The translations under genes and the position numbers were made by a program. Below, in pieces: positions 27,416 to 37,125 of a stretch of DNA of 64,000 bases. This DNA is from Gammaproteobacteria bacterium (lineage in GTDB: Bacteria > Pseudomonadota > Gammaproteobacteria > Thiohalomonadales > Thiohalomonadaceae). Location: the NCBI GenBank assembly GCA_003252455.1, contig QKED01000033.1, positions 24,556 to 88,555 on the forward strand, in the 5' to 3' direction. Numbering within the stretch: position 1 is the stretch's first letter; every line of letters starts with the position of its first letter. The notes beneath the pieces are model-generated. The model was not told where the DNA came from, did not search any database, and was given only the letters and a program-made list of their open reading frames with translations.

Positions 27416-27703
27416 CTAGTCCTTTTGCTCGGTACCCTTCTTCATCCCTTTGAGCAGGGTGATGCCCTTCTCGCGCTGCAGTTTGACGATGGCCAAATCC
27501 TGCTCCAGGGTGGTGCGCCGCTCGGGGCTGATCACCTTGCGGTCGAGTTCGCGGCGCAGGCTACGGCTGTGCTTTTTGAGCTTACGCAGTGCCTTTTCGG
27601 TCTCACTGCGCCGTTCGTGTTGCGCACGCAGGTCGCTGTCGACCAGGTGGGTCAGCCTTTGCAGCCACTTGTTGAGCTTCATCACGGTGCGCTCTAAGTC
27701 CAT
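27416..27703 (-). CDS. coiled-coil hypothetical protein, 95 aa
   Basis: Highly charged and helical throughout (HERRSETEKALRKLKKHSRS, KVISPERRTTLEQDLAIVKL), with no membrane segment; probably a small coiled-coil or nucleic-acid binding protein. The ATG at 27703 has GAGGAG 5 bases upstream and is preferred to an upstream in-frame start. It lies downstream of the Na/Pi cotransporter gene on the same strand, 86 bases away. No family recognised. Confidence 0.6.
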   Translation of the reverse strand: MDLERTVMKLNKWLQRLTHLVDSDLRAQHERRSETEKALRKLKKHSRSLRRELDRKVISPERRTTLEQDLAIVKLQREKGITLLKGMKKGTEQKD

Positions 27704-27789
27704 CTCTCTCTCCTCACGAGACCGGCGCCGTGGGGATCCGCCCCCATGGTCAGGACTCAATGTTGCAATAGGATGTCAGTCTGCCGACT

Positions 27790-29595
27790 TCAACCGCCGC
27801 TGGCGATGTCGGTGATGGCGGCGGCGTCGAGGGCCAGCGGACGCTCCTCTTCGGTCTCGTAGAGGACCTCGGCCATCTCGATCAGTTTAGCCACGATATT
27901 GTAGGCGTAGGCGCCATCGTTCATCAGTGAGGTGGCCATCTGGCTGTTGATCAGACGGTTGCGGATCAGCTTGTCGAGGGTGCCGTTGACCAGGATGTCG
28001 TTGCGCTCCAATTCGATCTTCATGCGGTCGAGGGGCAGGAGGTTGGGCTCCTCCTCGTCGCTCGCCTCGATGCGGCCAATCTCACGCAGGGTCTGCGCCA
28101 GCTGCAGGCGGATGTTGTTGTACTCGGCGCGGATGTGCGGGTTCTCGGCGTGGGCGTAGCGCTCGATGTTGGCCTGCAGGTCTTTCATATCCTTGATCGC
28201 ATCGACGATGTCGCGATTGGCCAGTTTGAGTTGGTAGAGCTTGCGCGCCTGCTTCTGCGTCATACCGCTCTCGGCACGGCTGGCGAACTCGATGATGGCG
28301 CTGTAGATCCCCTTGATGCGGAACTGATAGAGCTGGTCGATCTCGGCGTGTGGCACCTTGTGGATCTCGTTCACCAGCTCGCCGAGGTCACGTTCGGAGA
28401 GGATGTGGTGGCGATGTAGGCCCAGGGCGTGGGCGATGATCTCGAAGGCGTTGTCGTAGAGGTGGCGGGTCTCCTGGTTGATCGCCATCAGTGCCGCGTC
28501 GGGGTAGATGAGCACCGCCTCGTTGATGTACTGGGGCACGCTCTCTACCGGGCGGGTGATACGCGGCTCGGCCTGCTGGGTCTCGGGTATGAGGCGCCCG
28601 AGCAGCCGCACCAGGCGATCGATGAGCGGCAGCATCACCGCCACGCCGACCAGGTTGAACAGGGTGTGGAAGACCGCCAGCTTGAGGGTGTAGTTATCTT
28701 CGGCGATACCCGCGTGCAGGCTGGTCCACTCCACCGCCTGGACGAACTGGGCCATGAAGACGATGGCGATGAGGCCGGTGGTGAGGTTGAAGATGAGGTG
28801 CGCCCCGGCCAGGCGCCGCCCGGCGGCGTTGGCCCCCATGGCGCCGATGATGGCGGTGATGGTGGTGCCGATGTTGGCGCCGATGGCCAGGGCGAGGGCG
28901 TTCTCGTAGCTGATCTGCCCGGCGCCGAGGGCGGTGATGATGAGCACCAGGGTGGCGTGGGACGACTGCATCACCACGGTGGCGAGGGTGCCTATGAGGG
29001 TGAAGAGGAGCAGGCCGAGCAGCCCCTCGACGGCATAGGCGCTGAGGTCGAAGCTACCCCTGAAGGCCTCGAACCCCTCCTTCATGTAGTGGATGCCAAG
29101 AAACAGGAACCCCATACCGGTGAGGATGTAGCCGAGCCCCTTGAGCGAGCGCGAGGATTGGAACTGCAGCACCACGCCGAACACCAGCATCGGCATGGCG
29201 TAGGCGGCGATGTTCACCTTGAGGCCGAAGCCGGCCACCAACCAGGCGCCGGTGGTGGTGCCGATGTTGGCACCGAAGATGATGCCGATGCCCTCGGCCA
29301 GGCCGAGCAGGCCGGCGCTCAGGAAGGAGATGGTGAGCACCGAGACCAGTGAGCTGGACTGCATCAGGGTGGTGGAGACGATGCCGAATGAGAGGCTCTT
29401 CCACAGGCGGTCGGTGGAGCGGCGCAGCACCTTCTCCAGTACCCCGCCGGTGAACGCCTTGAACCCCTCCTCCAGCGCCAGCATGCCGATGAGAAAGATG
29501 GCCACGCCGGCGGCGATCGCCTTGATGTCGGCACTGACCCAGAAGGCGTAGGCGAGGCCGATGAGCAGGGCCGGGAGGAGGAGTTTTCTCAGCAT
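27790..29595 (-). CDS. Na+/phosphate cotransporter with PhoU-like C-terminal domain, 601 aa
   Basis: The membrane half (about 1-330) has the two inverted Na_Pi_cotrans repeats with the signature QSSS motifs: TTLMQSSSLVSVLTISFLSA and VVMQSSHATLVLIITALGAG, plus IIFGANIGTTTGAW and AIGANIGTTITAII. The C-terminal 230 residues are all-helical and PhoU-like. The family imports phosphate using sodium. The start at 29595 has AAGGA 8 bases upstream and begins the first membrane helix; a longer frame is rejected. A NarX-type kinase gene lies 97 bases upstream on the same strand and could sense or control it. Confidence 0.92.
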   Translation of the reverse strand: MLRKLLLPALLIGLAYAFWVSADIKAIAAGVAIFLIGMLALEEGFKAFTGGVLEKVLRRSTDRLWKSLSFGIVSTTLMQSSSLVSVLTISFLSAGLLGLAEGIGIIFGANIGTTTGAWLVAGFGLKVNIAAYAMPMLVFGVVLQFQSSRSLKGLGYILTGMGFLFLGIHYMKEGFEAFRGSFDLSAYAVEGLLGLLLFTLIGTLATVVMQSSHATLVLIITALGAGQISYENALALAIGANIGTTITAIIGAMGANAAGRRLAGAHLIFNLTTGLIAIVFMAQFVQAVEWTSLHAGIAEDNYTLKLAVFHTLFNLVGVAVMLPLIDRLVRLLGRLIPETQQAEPRITRPVESVPQYINEAVLIYPDAALMAINQETRHLYDNAFEIIAHALGLHRHHILSERDLGELVNEIHKVPHAEIDQLYQFRIKGIYSAIIEFASRAESGMTQKQARKLYQLKLANRDIVDAIKDMKDLQANIERYAHAENPHIRAEYNNIRLQLAQTLREIGRIEASDEEEPNLLPLDRMKIELERNDILVNGTLDKLIRNRLINSQMATSLMNDGAYAYNIVAKLIEMAEVLYETEEERPLALDAAAITDIASGG

Positions 29596-29692
29596 AGGGC
29601 GGTCCTTGCGGGGGAACGGATGACAATTATATGACAACCACGCACAAACGCAGGGTGACGGGGTCGACCTTCCACCGCCGGGTGGGCGCTGC

Positions 29693-31858
29693 TCACCCCT
29701 CCGGGGCCTCGCCGCTATTCCCCTCCAGGGGCAGGTCGAGTCCCACGTAGGTGGCCTGGTTGGCATCTACCCCACGCTCGATACGCCCACCGAGCTCGGC
29801 ACAGCGGGTGCGCAACCCGGCCCAGCCACGCCCCTCGTGCCACCCCTCGGGGGCGCTGGCCCTCCCCTGCTGGGTGACCCGCAGGTGCAACCCCTCGGGG
29901 TCGAGCCAGAGGCGCACAGAGAGCACCTCGGGGGCGGCGTGTTTGAGGGCGTTGGTGACCAGCTCGCGGGCCACGCGCATCAGGTTGGTGGCACTGCGGG
30001 CACTGAGCACGGGGCCACTCTCGATGCCGGCATCGTGCCACTCCAATACCACCTCGGCCGCTTCCAGCCGCTCGCCGATCTCGCGACGCAGCTTGCCCAC
30101 CAGCAGCAGGATCGGCATCGGCCGCCCCTCCAAGTTGTCCAACGCCTCGCGCAACACCACCATCGCCTCACGGGCGCGCGCCTCGGCGGCATCGTCGGCG
30201 GCATTGTGGATCAGGGCCAACAGGCGCGCCCCTAGGTCGTCGTGCAGGTCGCGGGAGAGGCGTCGACGCTCCAGTTCGGCCCCCGCCTCGCGCGCCTCGA
30301 TGCGCGTGGCGGCGAAGCGAAACAGGCTCAAGAGGGCGTCGACGCCCTGCTGATCGGCCCGGGTAAAGAGGCGTCCCCCTTGACTGCGGTGGCGCAGCAG
30401 CAGGTGCTGCTCCCCCTCTAATCGGGGCACACGCAGCCCCTCGCCATCGCCCTCGATGGCCACAGTCTCCAACTCTCCCGGCTCACGGCTCAGCTGCAGC
30501 GGGCGCAGGTGCGCGGCGAGTTGCTGCTCCCAGTAATCACTGAGCGCCTCACGCTTGGTCATGCGCAGCATCTGGTCGATGAAGGCCGGGTCGCGGTAGA
30601 TGCGATCGAGCTGCAACTCGCTGGAGAAGCGCCCGAGCAACCATTGGCGCAGGGGAAAGTAGAGCCACCCCACCAGCAGCAGGGCCAGGGTGAGGGAGGC
30701 GGTCTCACCGAGTCCGGCCATGGTCAGCAGCAGCAGATCGGTCGCCACGAGCGCCACGCCGCCGAAGAACCAGACCCACACCTGCAACCACCAGCGGTCG
30801 AGATCGAAGAGGCGATAGCGCACGACACCGAGCACCATGCCCACGTACATCAGCAGGAAGGTACCGAGCAGTAGACTCTGCTCGGCGATGGGGGCGGTGC
30901 CAAAGAGGATCGGCAGGGTGGCGGCGAGGACGAAGATGCCGCACCCCAGGTAGATAGAGAAGAGAAACCACTTGAGTGCTGCGCGCTCCACCGGGCGACC
31001 CCGGCTACGTCGCCACTGCACCACGCTGAAGGCGATGCCGGTGACGAAGGCGAGCAGCACGGCGCTGTAGCGCCCAGTGCTCGGTGCACCGGTGAGATAG
31101 GTGATGTTGGCCAGGAAGAAGAGCAGGAACAGCGGCAGGGTGACGCGCTCCAAGGGGAAGCGTCCGAGGGCGCGTGGGTAGTGCCAGAGCAGCCCCATGA
31201 AGCCGACGGCAAAGAGCATCACCCCGGCGTGATTGAGGTTGGAGAGCCAGAGGAACAGCCCCGCGTCGAGCGCCAACTCACGACTACTGTAGTGTGCCGC
31301 ACTGATGCAGGCGAGGTAGAAGCCGATCCCGTTGAGCAGCAGTAGACGGGTGGTGGTCGAGCGCGGGTTGAAGGCCCACACCCCGACACCGATCAGCAGC
31401 CCGGCGATGCCGAACAGCTGCTGGGCCCAGAAGATACCGGGCACCTGGGCCCAGGGGCGTGACCCTGTGTGTAGGGTATACGCCTGTGCGGCGGCATCGC
31501 GCAGCGCCAACGTGCCCGCCAGCAGTTGCCGATGGAGGCGCCCCTGGTCACGCATGAAGGCGCGAAAACCCTCTAGGGTCGGCAGCACATCGGGCTCCTC
31601 CAGCAGCAACTCGGGGCGCAGTGCCAACCACACCCCCTCCAGGCGCACCTCGTCGAGCCGCGTACCCGGCGTGATCTCTCTGACGTTGGGCCCCGACGTC
31701 GCTACCCGGGCCACCACCACCTGTTCGCCCTGCGCCTTGAGTGTGACCCCGAGCCACGGCTCGGCGAACAGGTGCCACAACTGCAGCGCCAGGATGGCGG
31801 CGGCACACAGGGCCGCCAGTGCGAGGCTGGTCAGCGGCGAGAGGCGCAGTGAAGGCAT
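29693..31858 (-). CDS. multi-pass NarX-type (HisKA_3) histidine kinase, 721 aa
   Basis: A first TM helix is followed by an extracytoplasmic domain of about 110 residues (reads like a degenerate PDZ domain), then seven or so further TM helices (about 140-420). A cytoplasmic linker precedes the HisKA_3 box RRLSRDLHDDLGARLLALIH (His near 536), and an HATPase domain contains RVARELVTNALKHAAPE and GRGWAGLRTRCAELGGRIERG. Kinases of this class usually pair with a LuxR/NarL-type response regulator, but none is encoded nearby, so it is an orphan here. The Na/Pi cotransporter follows. Confidence 0.88.
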   Translation of the reverse strand: MPSLRLSPLTSLALAALCAAAILALQLWHLFAEPWLGVTLKAQGEQVVVARVATSGPNVREITPGTRLDEVRLEGVWLALRPELLLEEPDVLPTLEGFRAFMRDQGRLHRQLLAGTLALRDAAAQAYTLHTGSRPWAQVPGIFWAQQLFGIAGLLIGVGVWAFNPRSTTTRLLLLNGIGFYLACISAAHYSSRELALDAGLFLWLSNLNHAGVMLFAVGFMGLLWHYPRALGRFPLERVTLPLFLLFFLANITYLTGAPSTGRYSAVLLAFVTGIAFSVVQWRRSRGRPVERAALKWFLFSIYLGCGIFVLAATLPILFGTAPIAEQSLLLGTFLLMYVGMVLGVVRYRLFDLDRWWLQVWVWFFGGVALVATDLLLLTMAGLGETASLTLALLLVGWLYFPLRQWLLGRFSSELQLDRIYRDPAFIDQMLRMTKREALSDYWEQQLAAHLRPLQLSREPGELETVAIEGDGEGLRVPRLEGEQHLLLRHRSQGGRLFTRADQQGVDALLSLFRFAATRIEAREAGAELERRRLSRDLHDDLGARLLALIHNAADDAAEARAREAMVVLREALDNLEGRPMPILLLVGKLRREIGERLEAAEVVLEWHDAGIESGPVLSARSATNLMRVARELVTNALKHAAPEVLSVRLWLDPEGLHLRVTQQGRASAPEGWHEGRGWAGLRTRCAELGGRIERGVDANQATYVGLDLPLEGNSGEAPEG

Positions 31859-31973
31859 CGGCAGGTCTCTATGTAATGGTCTCAGGTACGTGGCACATCG
31901 CCCTGGCGGCGCACGCGGCCAGTACCCTTAATGAACGTGGCGTTTTGAGATAATGCCATAGTTATCATTATGT

Positions 31974-31994
31974 TACCCCCCAGTTTAGGGGGTA
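31974..31994. promoter_or_regulatory. inverted repeat in the kinase-lipoprotein divergent gap
   Basis: TACCCCC (31974-31980) and GGGGGTA (31988-31994) form a perfect 7-bp inverted repeat in the 204-bp gap between the divergent kinase gene and the 1619-aa lipoprotein gene. It may be an operator or a leader hairpin. Directly before the lipoprotein ATG lies a run of eight C (32055-32062) between AAGG and the start. Confidence 0.35.
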
Positions 31995-32062
31995 GTCGCG
32001 GGTCGATCCCTCATCTATGGTGCCAATAGAGCACGAAAAAGATCTGAAATAAGGCCCCCCCC

Positions 32063-35000
32063 ATGCGCACCCATCTCCCCCGCACCCTCCTCCTCCTCGC
32101 CCTCGGTGGCCTGCTGCACGCCTGCGGCGGCGGCGGAGGGGGCGGCACCACCACCACCCCGAGCAACGCCATCACCGCCGTCCCCTCGCTCGGCCTCATC
32201 CAGCAGGCCGAGGTGGTCTTCTATCAGGCGGACGGCACCACGGTGCTCGGTCGGCGCTTTACCGGGGCCGACGGCACGATCCGCCTCAACTACAGCTCCA
32301 CCTACGAGGGGCCGGTGGTGATCAAGGTGCTGGGCGGGGTCAACGCGCGCTACTTCGACGAATCCCTCGGGCACTTCCAGCCCTTTGGGCCGGGCCAAGA
32401 GATGCACGCCATCGTGCCGAGCGCCAAGGGCACCTTCGCCGTCACCCCGCTCACCGAGGTGGCCTATCAGGCGGCGGCACAGAACGGCCTCCTCGGCGGC
32501 GGGCAGCGCATCAGCGTGGAGGCGACCAACGAGCTCAACCACCGCGTGCGTAGCGCCCTCGCCCCCGAGATCGACGACATCACCACCCCCCCGACCCTGG
32601 TCACCACCGGCACCACCGGCCTCGGTGACACGCCCGCCGACCGCTACGCCATGCGCCTGGCCGCCTATGCCGAACTGGCGCAGAAGAACGGCACCGACCT
32701 CATCACCCTGAGCCAGAAGATGGCGGCCGACCTGGCCGACGACGAGGAGCTGAACCGCAGCGGCAGCGCCGCCGATGCCCCCTACGGCGCCGATTTCGCC
32801 GACGAACTCTATGGCCACCTGCAGACCATGGCCACCACCTACGCAGGCAGCGAGCTGCGCGCACGCATCCAGGACCCCAACGAGCTGTTCGACGACGTCA
32901 CCAACCACATCAAGACCGGCGACGTCACCAACAGCGGCGGCACCGCCCTGGTGCCCGACGGCAACGGCATGGCGCTCGACGGCGGCAACGGCATCACCGC
33001 CACCCTCGACGGTACCGCCATCACCTACCGCAACGCCAGCTACCTCGCCTTCCCCACCCAGATCGCCGTGTTCGACGCCTTCGAGGGGGAGAGCGCCCTC
33101 ACCAAGTGGGCCATCGAGGGGTTCGAGCCGCGTCTTGGCAGCCAGGCGTGCGGCAGCGGCACCGAGCTGCCCAACATCCGCCTGTTCATCAACGGAATCG
33201 CCGCCGCCTACCAGAGCGAGGCGTGCGAGATCCTGGTGACCAAGATCGGCTTCGACACCATCGAGGGGCGCTTCGCCGCACGCATGCAGGCGCTGAGCGG
33301 CGACGCAGCGGGCAGCGTGTTCGTGGTGACCGACGGCTACTTCCGCTACCGCGCGGTGCAGAACCCTACCTACGACTTCGGCGCGGTGGACGACGGTCTA
33401 CCCCTGCTACAGGCGGCCCAGGGCAGCTACAGCGCCTATGTCTGGCGCTCCACCCACCCCGACCAAGGGGTCGGCGCCTTCACCTTCAGCATGCAACCGA
33501 GCGGCGCCCAGGGCCGCGTGACCGGCACACCCCAGAGCATCACCACCGCCGAGCCCTACGCCGACTCGGCACTGGCCATCGCCGGTGACCTCACGGACAT
33601 CTTCGCCGCCGGCTTCCTCTCCCCGAGCGGCTTCACCGGTGGTGCCTACCGCTTCACCTTCATCGACCTGCTGCAGGAGGGGCGCCCGACCATGACGGTC
33701 TTCCTGCACCCTAACGGTCTCATCACCGGCACCTACAGCGACCCCGACGGCAGCTTCGACTTCACCAACAACCCCAACGACCGCTATGGCCTCACCGCCC
33801 CCGCCGAACTGACCGAACTGGCCGGCACCTACCGCGCGGAGGGTTATTTCTTCGTCAGCGGGCCGCTGGAGTTCCAGGTGGGCGCGGACGGCGCCGTGAG
33901 CTACACCGACCCGGCCAGCTGCGCCATCGTCACCCTCCCCTGGGACGGCAACGGCGACTACCTCACGCGTCAGGGCGACGGTGGGATGCAGCTGCGCATC
34001 CACGACATGGCCCACGAGCGGCTGGCACACTTCTCCTACGATCAGCGCGGCATCTGGGAGTTTCGCATCGGCGAGGCGGCGGGGACCAACATCTACCGCA
34101 CCACCGGCGCATCGAGCGGCACCTTCGGCGACTACGGCCTCTCCCTCTGCCGGGCGCAGCAGAACGACACCACCCCGCCGAGCATCAGCGTCCCGGCGGA
34201 CATCACGGTCAACGCCCTCGACGCCAACGGCACACCGTACAACCACTACAGCCTCAACGGCTTCATGAATGGGGCGAGCGGCAGCGATACCCTGCTCGAC
34301 TGGAGCTTCCCCGCCACCATCACCCACGACGCCCCGGCCATCCTCCCGCTCGGCACCACCGAGGTCACCTTCACCGCCACCGACGCCGCGGGTAACAGCG
34401 CCAGCGCCAGCGCCCGCGTCACCGTGGCCGACACCCAGGGGCCGGTGATCACCCTGCCGGGGAGCGCCGTCATCCCCCTCGCCGGGCCGAGCGGCACCCC
34501 CTTGAGCGACAGCGAGGTGCAGGCCCTGCTCGCCGCGGTGAGCGCCAGCGACAACCTCGACGGCGGCGTGGCCGTCCAGCACAACATGCCCGACCCGCTC
34601 CCCTTCGGTAACACCCAGGTCACCTTCAGCGCGCAAGACAGCGCGGGCAACCACAGCAACGCGACCCTGGTGGTCTCGGTGCAAGACCTCACCGGCCCGC
34701 TGGTCACACCGCCCGCCGACACCACCGTCGCGGCCCTCGACGCCAGCGGCACCCGCCTCGTGGCGAGCGACGTGCAGGCCTTCCTCGCCGGGGTCGACGC
34801 CAGCGACAACCGCGACGGCTACGCGCAACTGCACATCAGCCACGACCTGAGCGACCCCATCGCCCTGGGCGGCCACACGGTCACCTTCACCGTCACCGAC
34901 CGCATGGGCAACGAGACCCAGGCCAGCGCCCAACTCACCGTGGCCGACCTCACCGGGCCGGTGGTGAGCCTCCACGGCGCCAACCCCATCACCCTGCTGC

Positions 35001-36922
35001 AAGGCAGCGCCTTCAGCGACCCCGGTGCCAGCGCGCAGGACCTGATCGAGGGCGACGTGAGCGCCTCCATTACCGTGAGCGGCGATGTCGTCGACATCCA
35101 CACCCTGGGTAGCTACACCCTGGTCTACAGTGCACAGGACAGCCACGGCAATGTCGGCAACACCACACGCACCGTGGTGGTCACCGACACCCTGCCACCA
35201 CCGCCCTGGACGCGCATCGCCCCACCGCTGCCGACCAACGACTTCACCCGAGTGATCCATACCGGCAGCCAGTTCATCGCCGTCGGCAAGGGCGGGCTCA
35301 TCGCCACCAGTGCGAATGGGCGTGACTGGATCCAGCGCACCAGTCCGGTGAGCAGCGACATCAACGACGTCATCTGGGACGGCAACCGGGCGATCCTGGT
35401 GGCCGGCACGCCCAGCGCCGCCGACGAGGCGGGGGTGCTCTCCACCAGCAGCGACGGCGCCCAGTGGAGCAGCCCAGTGACGGTGAGCCGCTACGCCCTC
35501 TACGCCATCGTGCAGCAGGGCGACAGCTACCTGGTCAGCGACCGCGCCGCCACCGCCTACAGCAGCAGTGACCTGAACCAGTGGAACACCGGCGGCAGCA
35601 GCGGCTCGGCCCTGAAGGCGCTGGCGGTGGACGCCAACGGCATTGCGATCGGCGTCGCCTACAACCTCCTCATCGGCAGCCCTGATGCCGGCACCAGCTG
35701 GAGCTACAAGATGACCCTGGCCGGCGGCCTCAACGATGTCGCCACCGGCAACGGCACCACCCTCGCCGTGGGCGACGCCAACCTGGTACGCGACTACAGC
35801 AGCTACTACAACACCACCCAATACACCGGTGCCAACCAACCCTACGCCAACTACACCGGCGTCAGCTGGACCGGCAGCCAGTTCCTCATCGCCAGCGACA
35901 AGGGCAGTGTCTACGCCAACGGCACGGGTAGCTGGGTACGCCACGACACCGGCACCAGTGGCTACGGCCAATTCACCGCCCTTGCCCAAGGTGGCGGCAC
36001 CACGGTGGTGGTGGGACGCTACGGCGAGGTGCTGAGTTCACCCGACCTCACCCTCTGGAGCGAGGCGAATCCCCTGCCGTTCAAGGGCTCGCCACAGTGG
36101 TTCCTCTACGGTAACGGTCGCTACCTGGTGATCGACACCTCCGGCAACAGCTGGAGCAGCACCGACCTGCAGAGCTGGGCCCCCCTCGCCCCCACGGTAA
36201 AGGCCGACTACTACATCGCCGATCCCAGCGGCTTCGTCGGCCTGCGTTATATGAGCAGCAGCACCATGAACCGCTACACCAGCAACGATGGCGAGAGTTG
36301 GAGCTTCACCGGCACCACCAGCCCCAACGCCGTCGCCACCGGTCACACCCTGGTGGACGGCGACCTTTGGCTGATGCCGAGCTACCAAGGCAAGATCGCC
36401 TACTCCACCGATCGTGGCGTGAGTTGGGCCACCGCCAGCACCGGACTCAGCAGCAGCTACTACGCCATCGAGAAGATCGACGGCCAGTACATCGCCGTCG
36501 GCCAGTACGGCGCCATCGCCGTGAGCGGCAACGGCTACAGTTGGAGCAGCCGCAGCTCGGGCACCGGCCAACACCTCTCCGGCGTGGCCAGCGACGGCAC
36601 CACCCTCATCGCCACGGCCTACAGCCCGAGCTGGAGCAGCGCCACCGGCTACCAGAGCCAGTTCCTCACCAGCCAGGACGGCGGTGCCACCTGGAGCGTC
36701 AGCCCCCATGTCGGCAGTCGTTTGTGGGGGATTACCTATGTAGGTAACCACTGGGTCGCTTTCAGCAGCGAAGGGAGCTACGCTTATGCGAGCACCGACG
36801 GCACCTCTTGGTCCCCCATCGGTGGCTTCCCTCGCTCCGGCACCTACCCGACCCCGAGCTATCGCGTTGGGGAGCGGGTCTACCGGGTCGGAGTCTCCTC
36901 TACAGCGGTATTCAACCCCTGA
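32063..36922 (+). CDS. giant secreted lipoprotein with HYR/DUF5011 Ig-like domains and a beta-propeller, 1619 aa
   Basis: The lipobox LLHAC (Cys21) is followed by a Gly tract. Residues about 30-690 form a large unrecognised region. About 700-970 hold three HYR-like Ig domains, each opening with a D-x-x-x-P phrase (DTTPPSISVPADITV, DTQGPVITLPG, DLTGPLVTPPADTTV) and ending with a G-N-x-S phrase. About 970-1045 is DUF5011-like (GSAFSDPGASAQDLIEGDVS). From about 1050 to the end a beta-propeller of WT/S-x-x-S-D-G blades recurs (SQFIAVGKGGLIATSANGRD). Such proteins are surface-anchored adhesins or ligand binders. It stands alone, divergent from a kinase gene. Confidence 0.85.
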   Translation: MRTHLPRTLLLLALGGLLHACGGGGGGGTTTTPSNAITAVPSLGLIQQAEVVFYQADGTTVLGRRFTGADGTIRLNYSSTYEGPVVIKVLGGVNARYFDESLGHFQPFGPGQEMHAIVPSAKGTFAVTPLTEVAYQAAAQNGLLGGGQRISVEATNELNHRVRSALAPEIDDITTPPTLVTTGTTGLGDTPADRYAMRLAAYAELAQKNGTDLITLSQKMAADLADDEELNRSGSAADAPYGADFADELYGHLQTMATTYAGSELRARIQDPNELFDDVTNHIKTGDVTNSGGTALVPDGNGMALDGGNGITATLDGTAITYRNASYLAFPTQIAVFDAFEGESALTKWAIEGFEPRLGSQACGSGTELPNIRLFINGIAAAYQSEACEILVTKIGFDTIEGRFAARMQALSGDAAGSVFVVTDGYFRYRAVQNPTYDFGAVDDGLPLLQAAQGSYSAYVWRSTHPDQGVGAFTFSMQPSGAQGRVTGTPQSITTAEPYADSALAIAGDLTDIFAAGFLSPSGFTGGAYRFTFIDLLQEGRPTMTVFLHPNGLITGTYSDPDGSFDFTNNPNDRYGLTAPAELTELAGTYRAEGYFFVSGPLEFQVGADGAVSYTDPASCAIVTLPWDGNGDYLTRQGDGGMQLRIHDMAHERLAHFSYDQRGIWEFRIGEAAGTNIYRTTGASSGTFGDYGLSLCRAQQNDTTPPSISVPADITVNALDANGTPYNHYSLNGFMNGASGSDTLLDWSFPATITHDAPAILPLGTTEVTFTATDAAGNSASASARVTVADTQGPVITLPGSAVIPLAGPSGTPLSDSEVQALLAAVSASDNLDGGVAVQHNMPDPLPFGNTQVTFSAQDSAGNHSNATLVVSVQDLTGPLVTPPADTTVAALDASGTRLVASDVQAFLAGVDASDNRDGYAQLHISHDLSDPIALGGHTVTFTVTDRMGNETQASAQLTVADLTGPVVSLHGANPITLLQGSAFSDPGASAQDLIEGDVSASITVSGDVVDIHTLGSYTLVYSAQDSHGNVGNTTRTVVVTDTLPPPPWTRIAPPLPTNDFTRVIHTGSQFIAVGKGGLIATSANGRDWIQRTSPVSSDINDVIWDGNRAILVAGTPSAADEAGVLSTSSDGAQWSSPVTVSRYALYAIVQQGDSYLVSDRAATAYSSSDLNQWNTGGSSGSALKALAVDANGIAIGVAYNLLIGSPDAGTSWSYKMTLAGGLNDVATGNGTTLAVGDANLVRDYSSYYNTTQYTGANQPYANYTGVSWTGSQFLIASDKGSVYANGTGSWVRHDTGTSGYGQFTALAQGGGTTVVVGRYGEVLSSPDLTLWSEANPLPFKGSPQWFLYGNGRYLVIDTSGNSWSSTDLQSWAPLAPTVKADYYIADPSGFVGLRYMSSSTMNRYTSNDGESWSFTGTTSPNAVATGHTLVDGDLWLMPSYQGKIAYSTDRGVSWATASTGLSSSYYAIEKIDGQYIAVGQYGAIAVSGNGYSWSSRSSGTGQHLSGVASDGTTLIATAYSPSWSSATGYQSQFLTSQDGGATWSVSPHVGSRLWGITYVGNHWVAFSSEGSYAYASTDGTSWSPIGGFPRSGTYPTPSYRVGERVYRVGVSSTAVFNP

Positions 36923-36927
36923 GGAGG

Positions 36928-36957
36928 TAGCGCCTCGCCGCCCGCGGAGGGGCGCTA
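36928..36957 (+). terminator. possible terminator after the lipoprotein gene
   Basis: TAGCGCC (36928-36934) pairs with GGCGCTA (36951-36957), six bases after the stop. No T tract follows. Confidence 0.4.
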
Positions 36958-37125
36958 TACCCGAGGAAAAAAATCGGACTTGTACCGAAATTTGTAGATA
37001 CTTTATTAGCGTTTTCTGTTACGCTTCTACTTAGTGGCTGTGCAGACTGGTGCACCGATAGGCTCATCCTCTGCGCTGTTGCTAAGAGAATTCAACACCT
37101 CCGACAACAAACAAGGAACTATCCA

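Noticed and set aside
33407..35989. 860-codon minus-strand frame inside the giant lipoprotein
   Set aside because: Gly/Ala/Val-rich antisense of Ig-like and propeller repeats; the plus-strand frame has a lipobox and clear domains.
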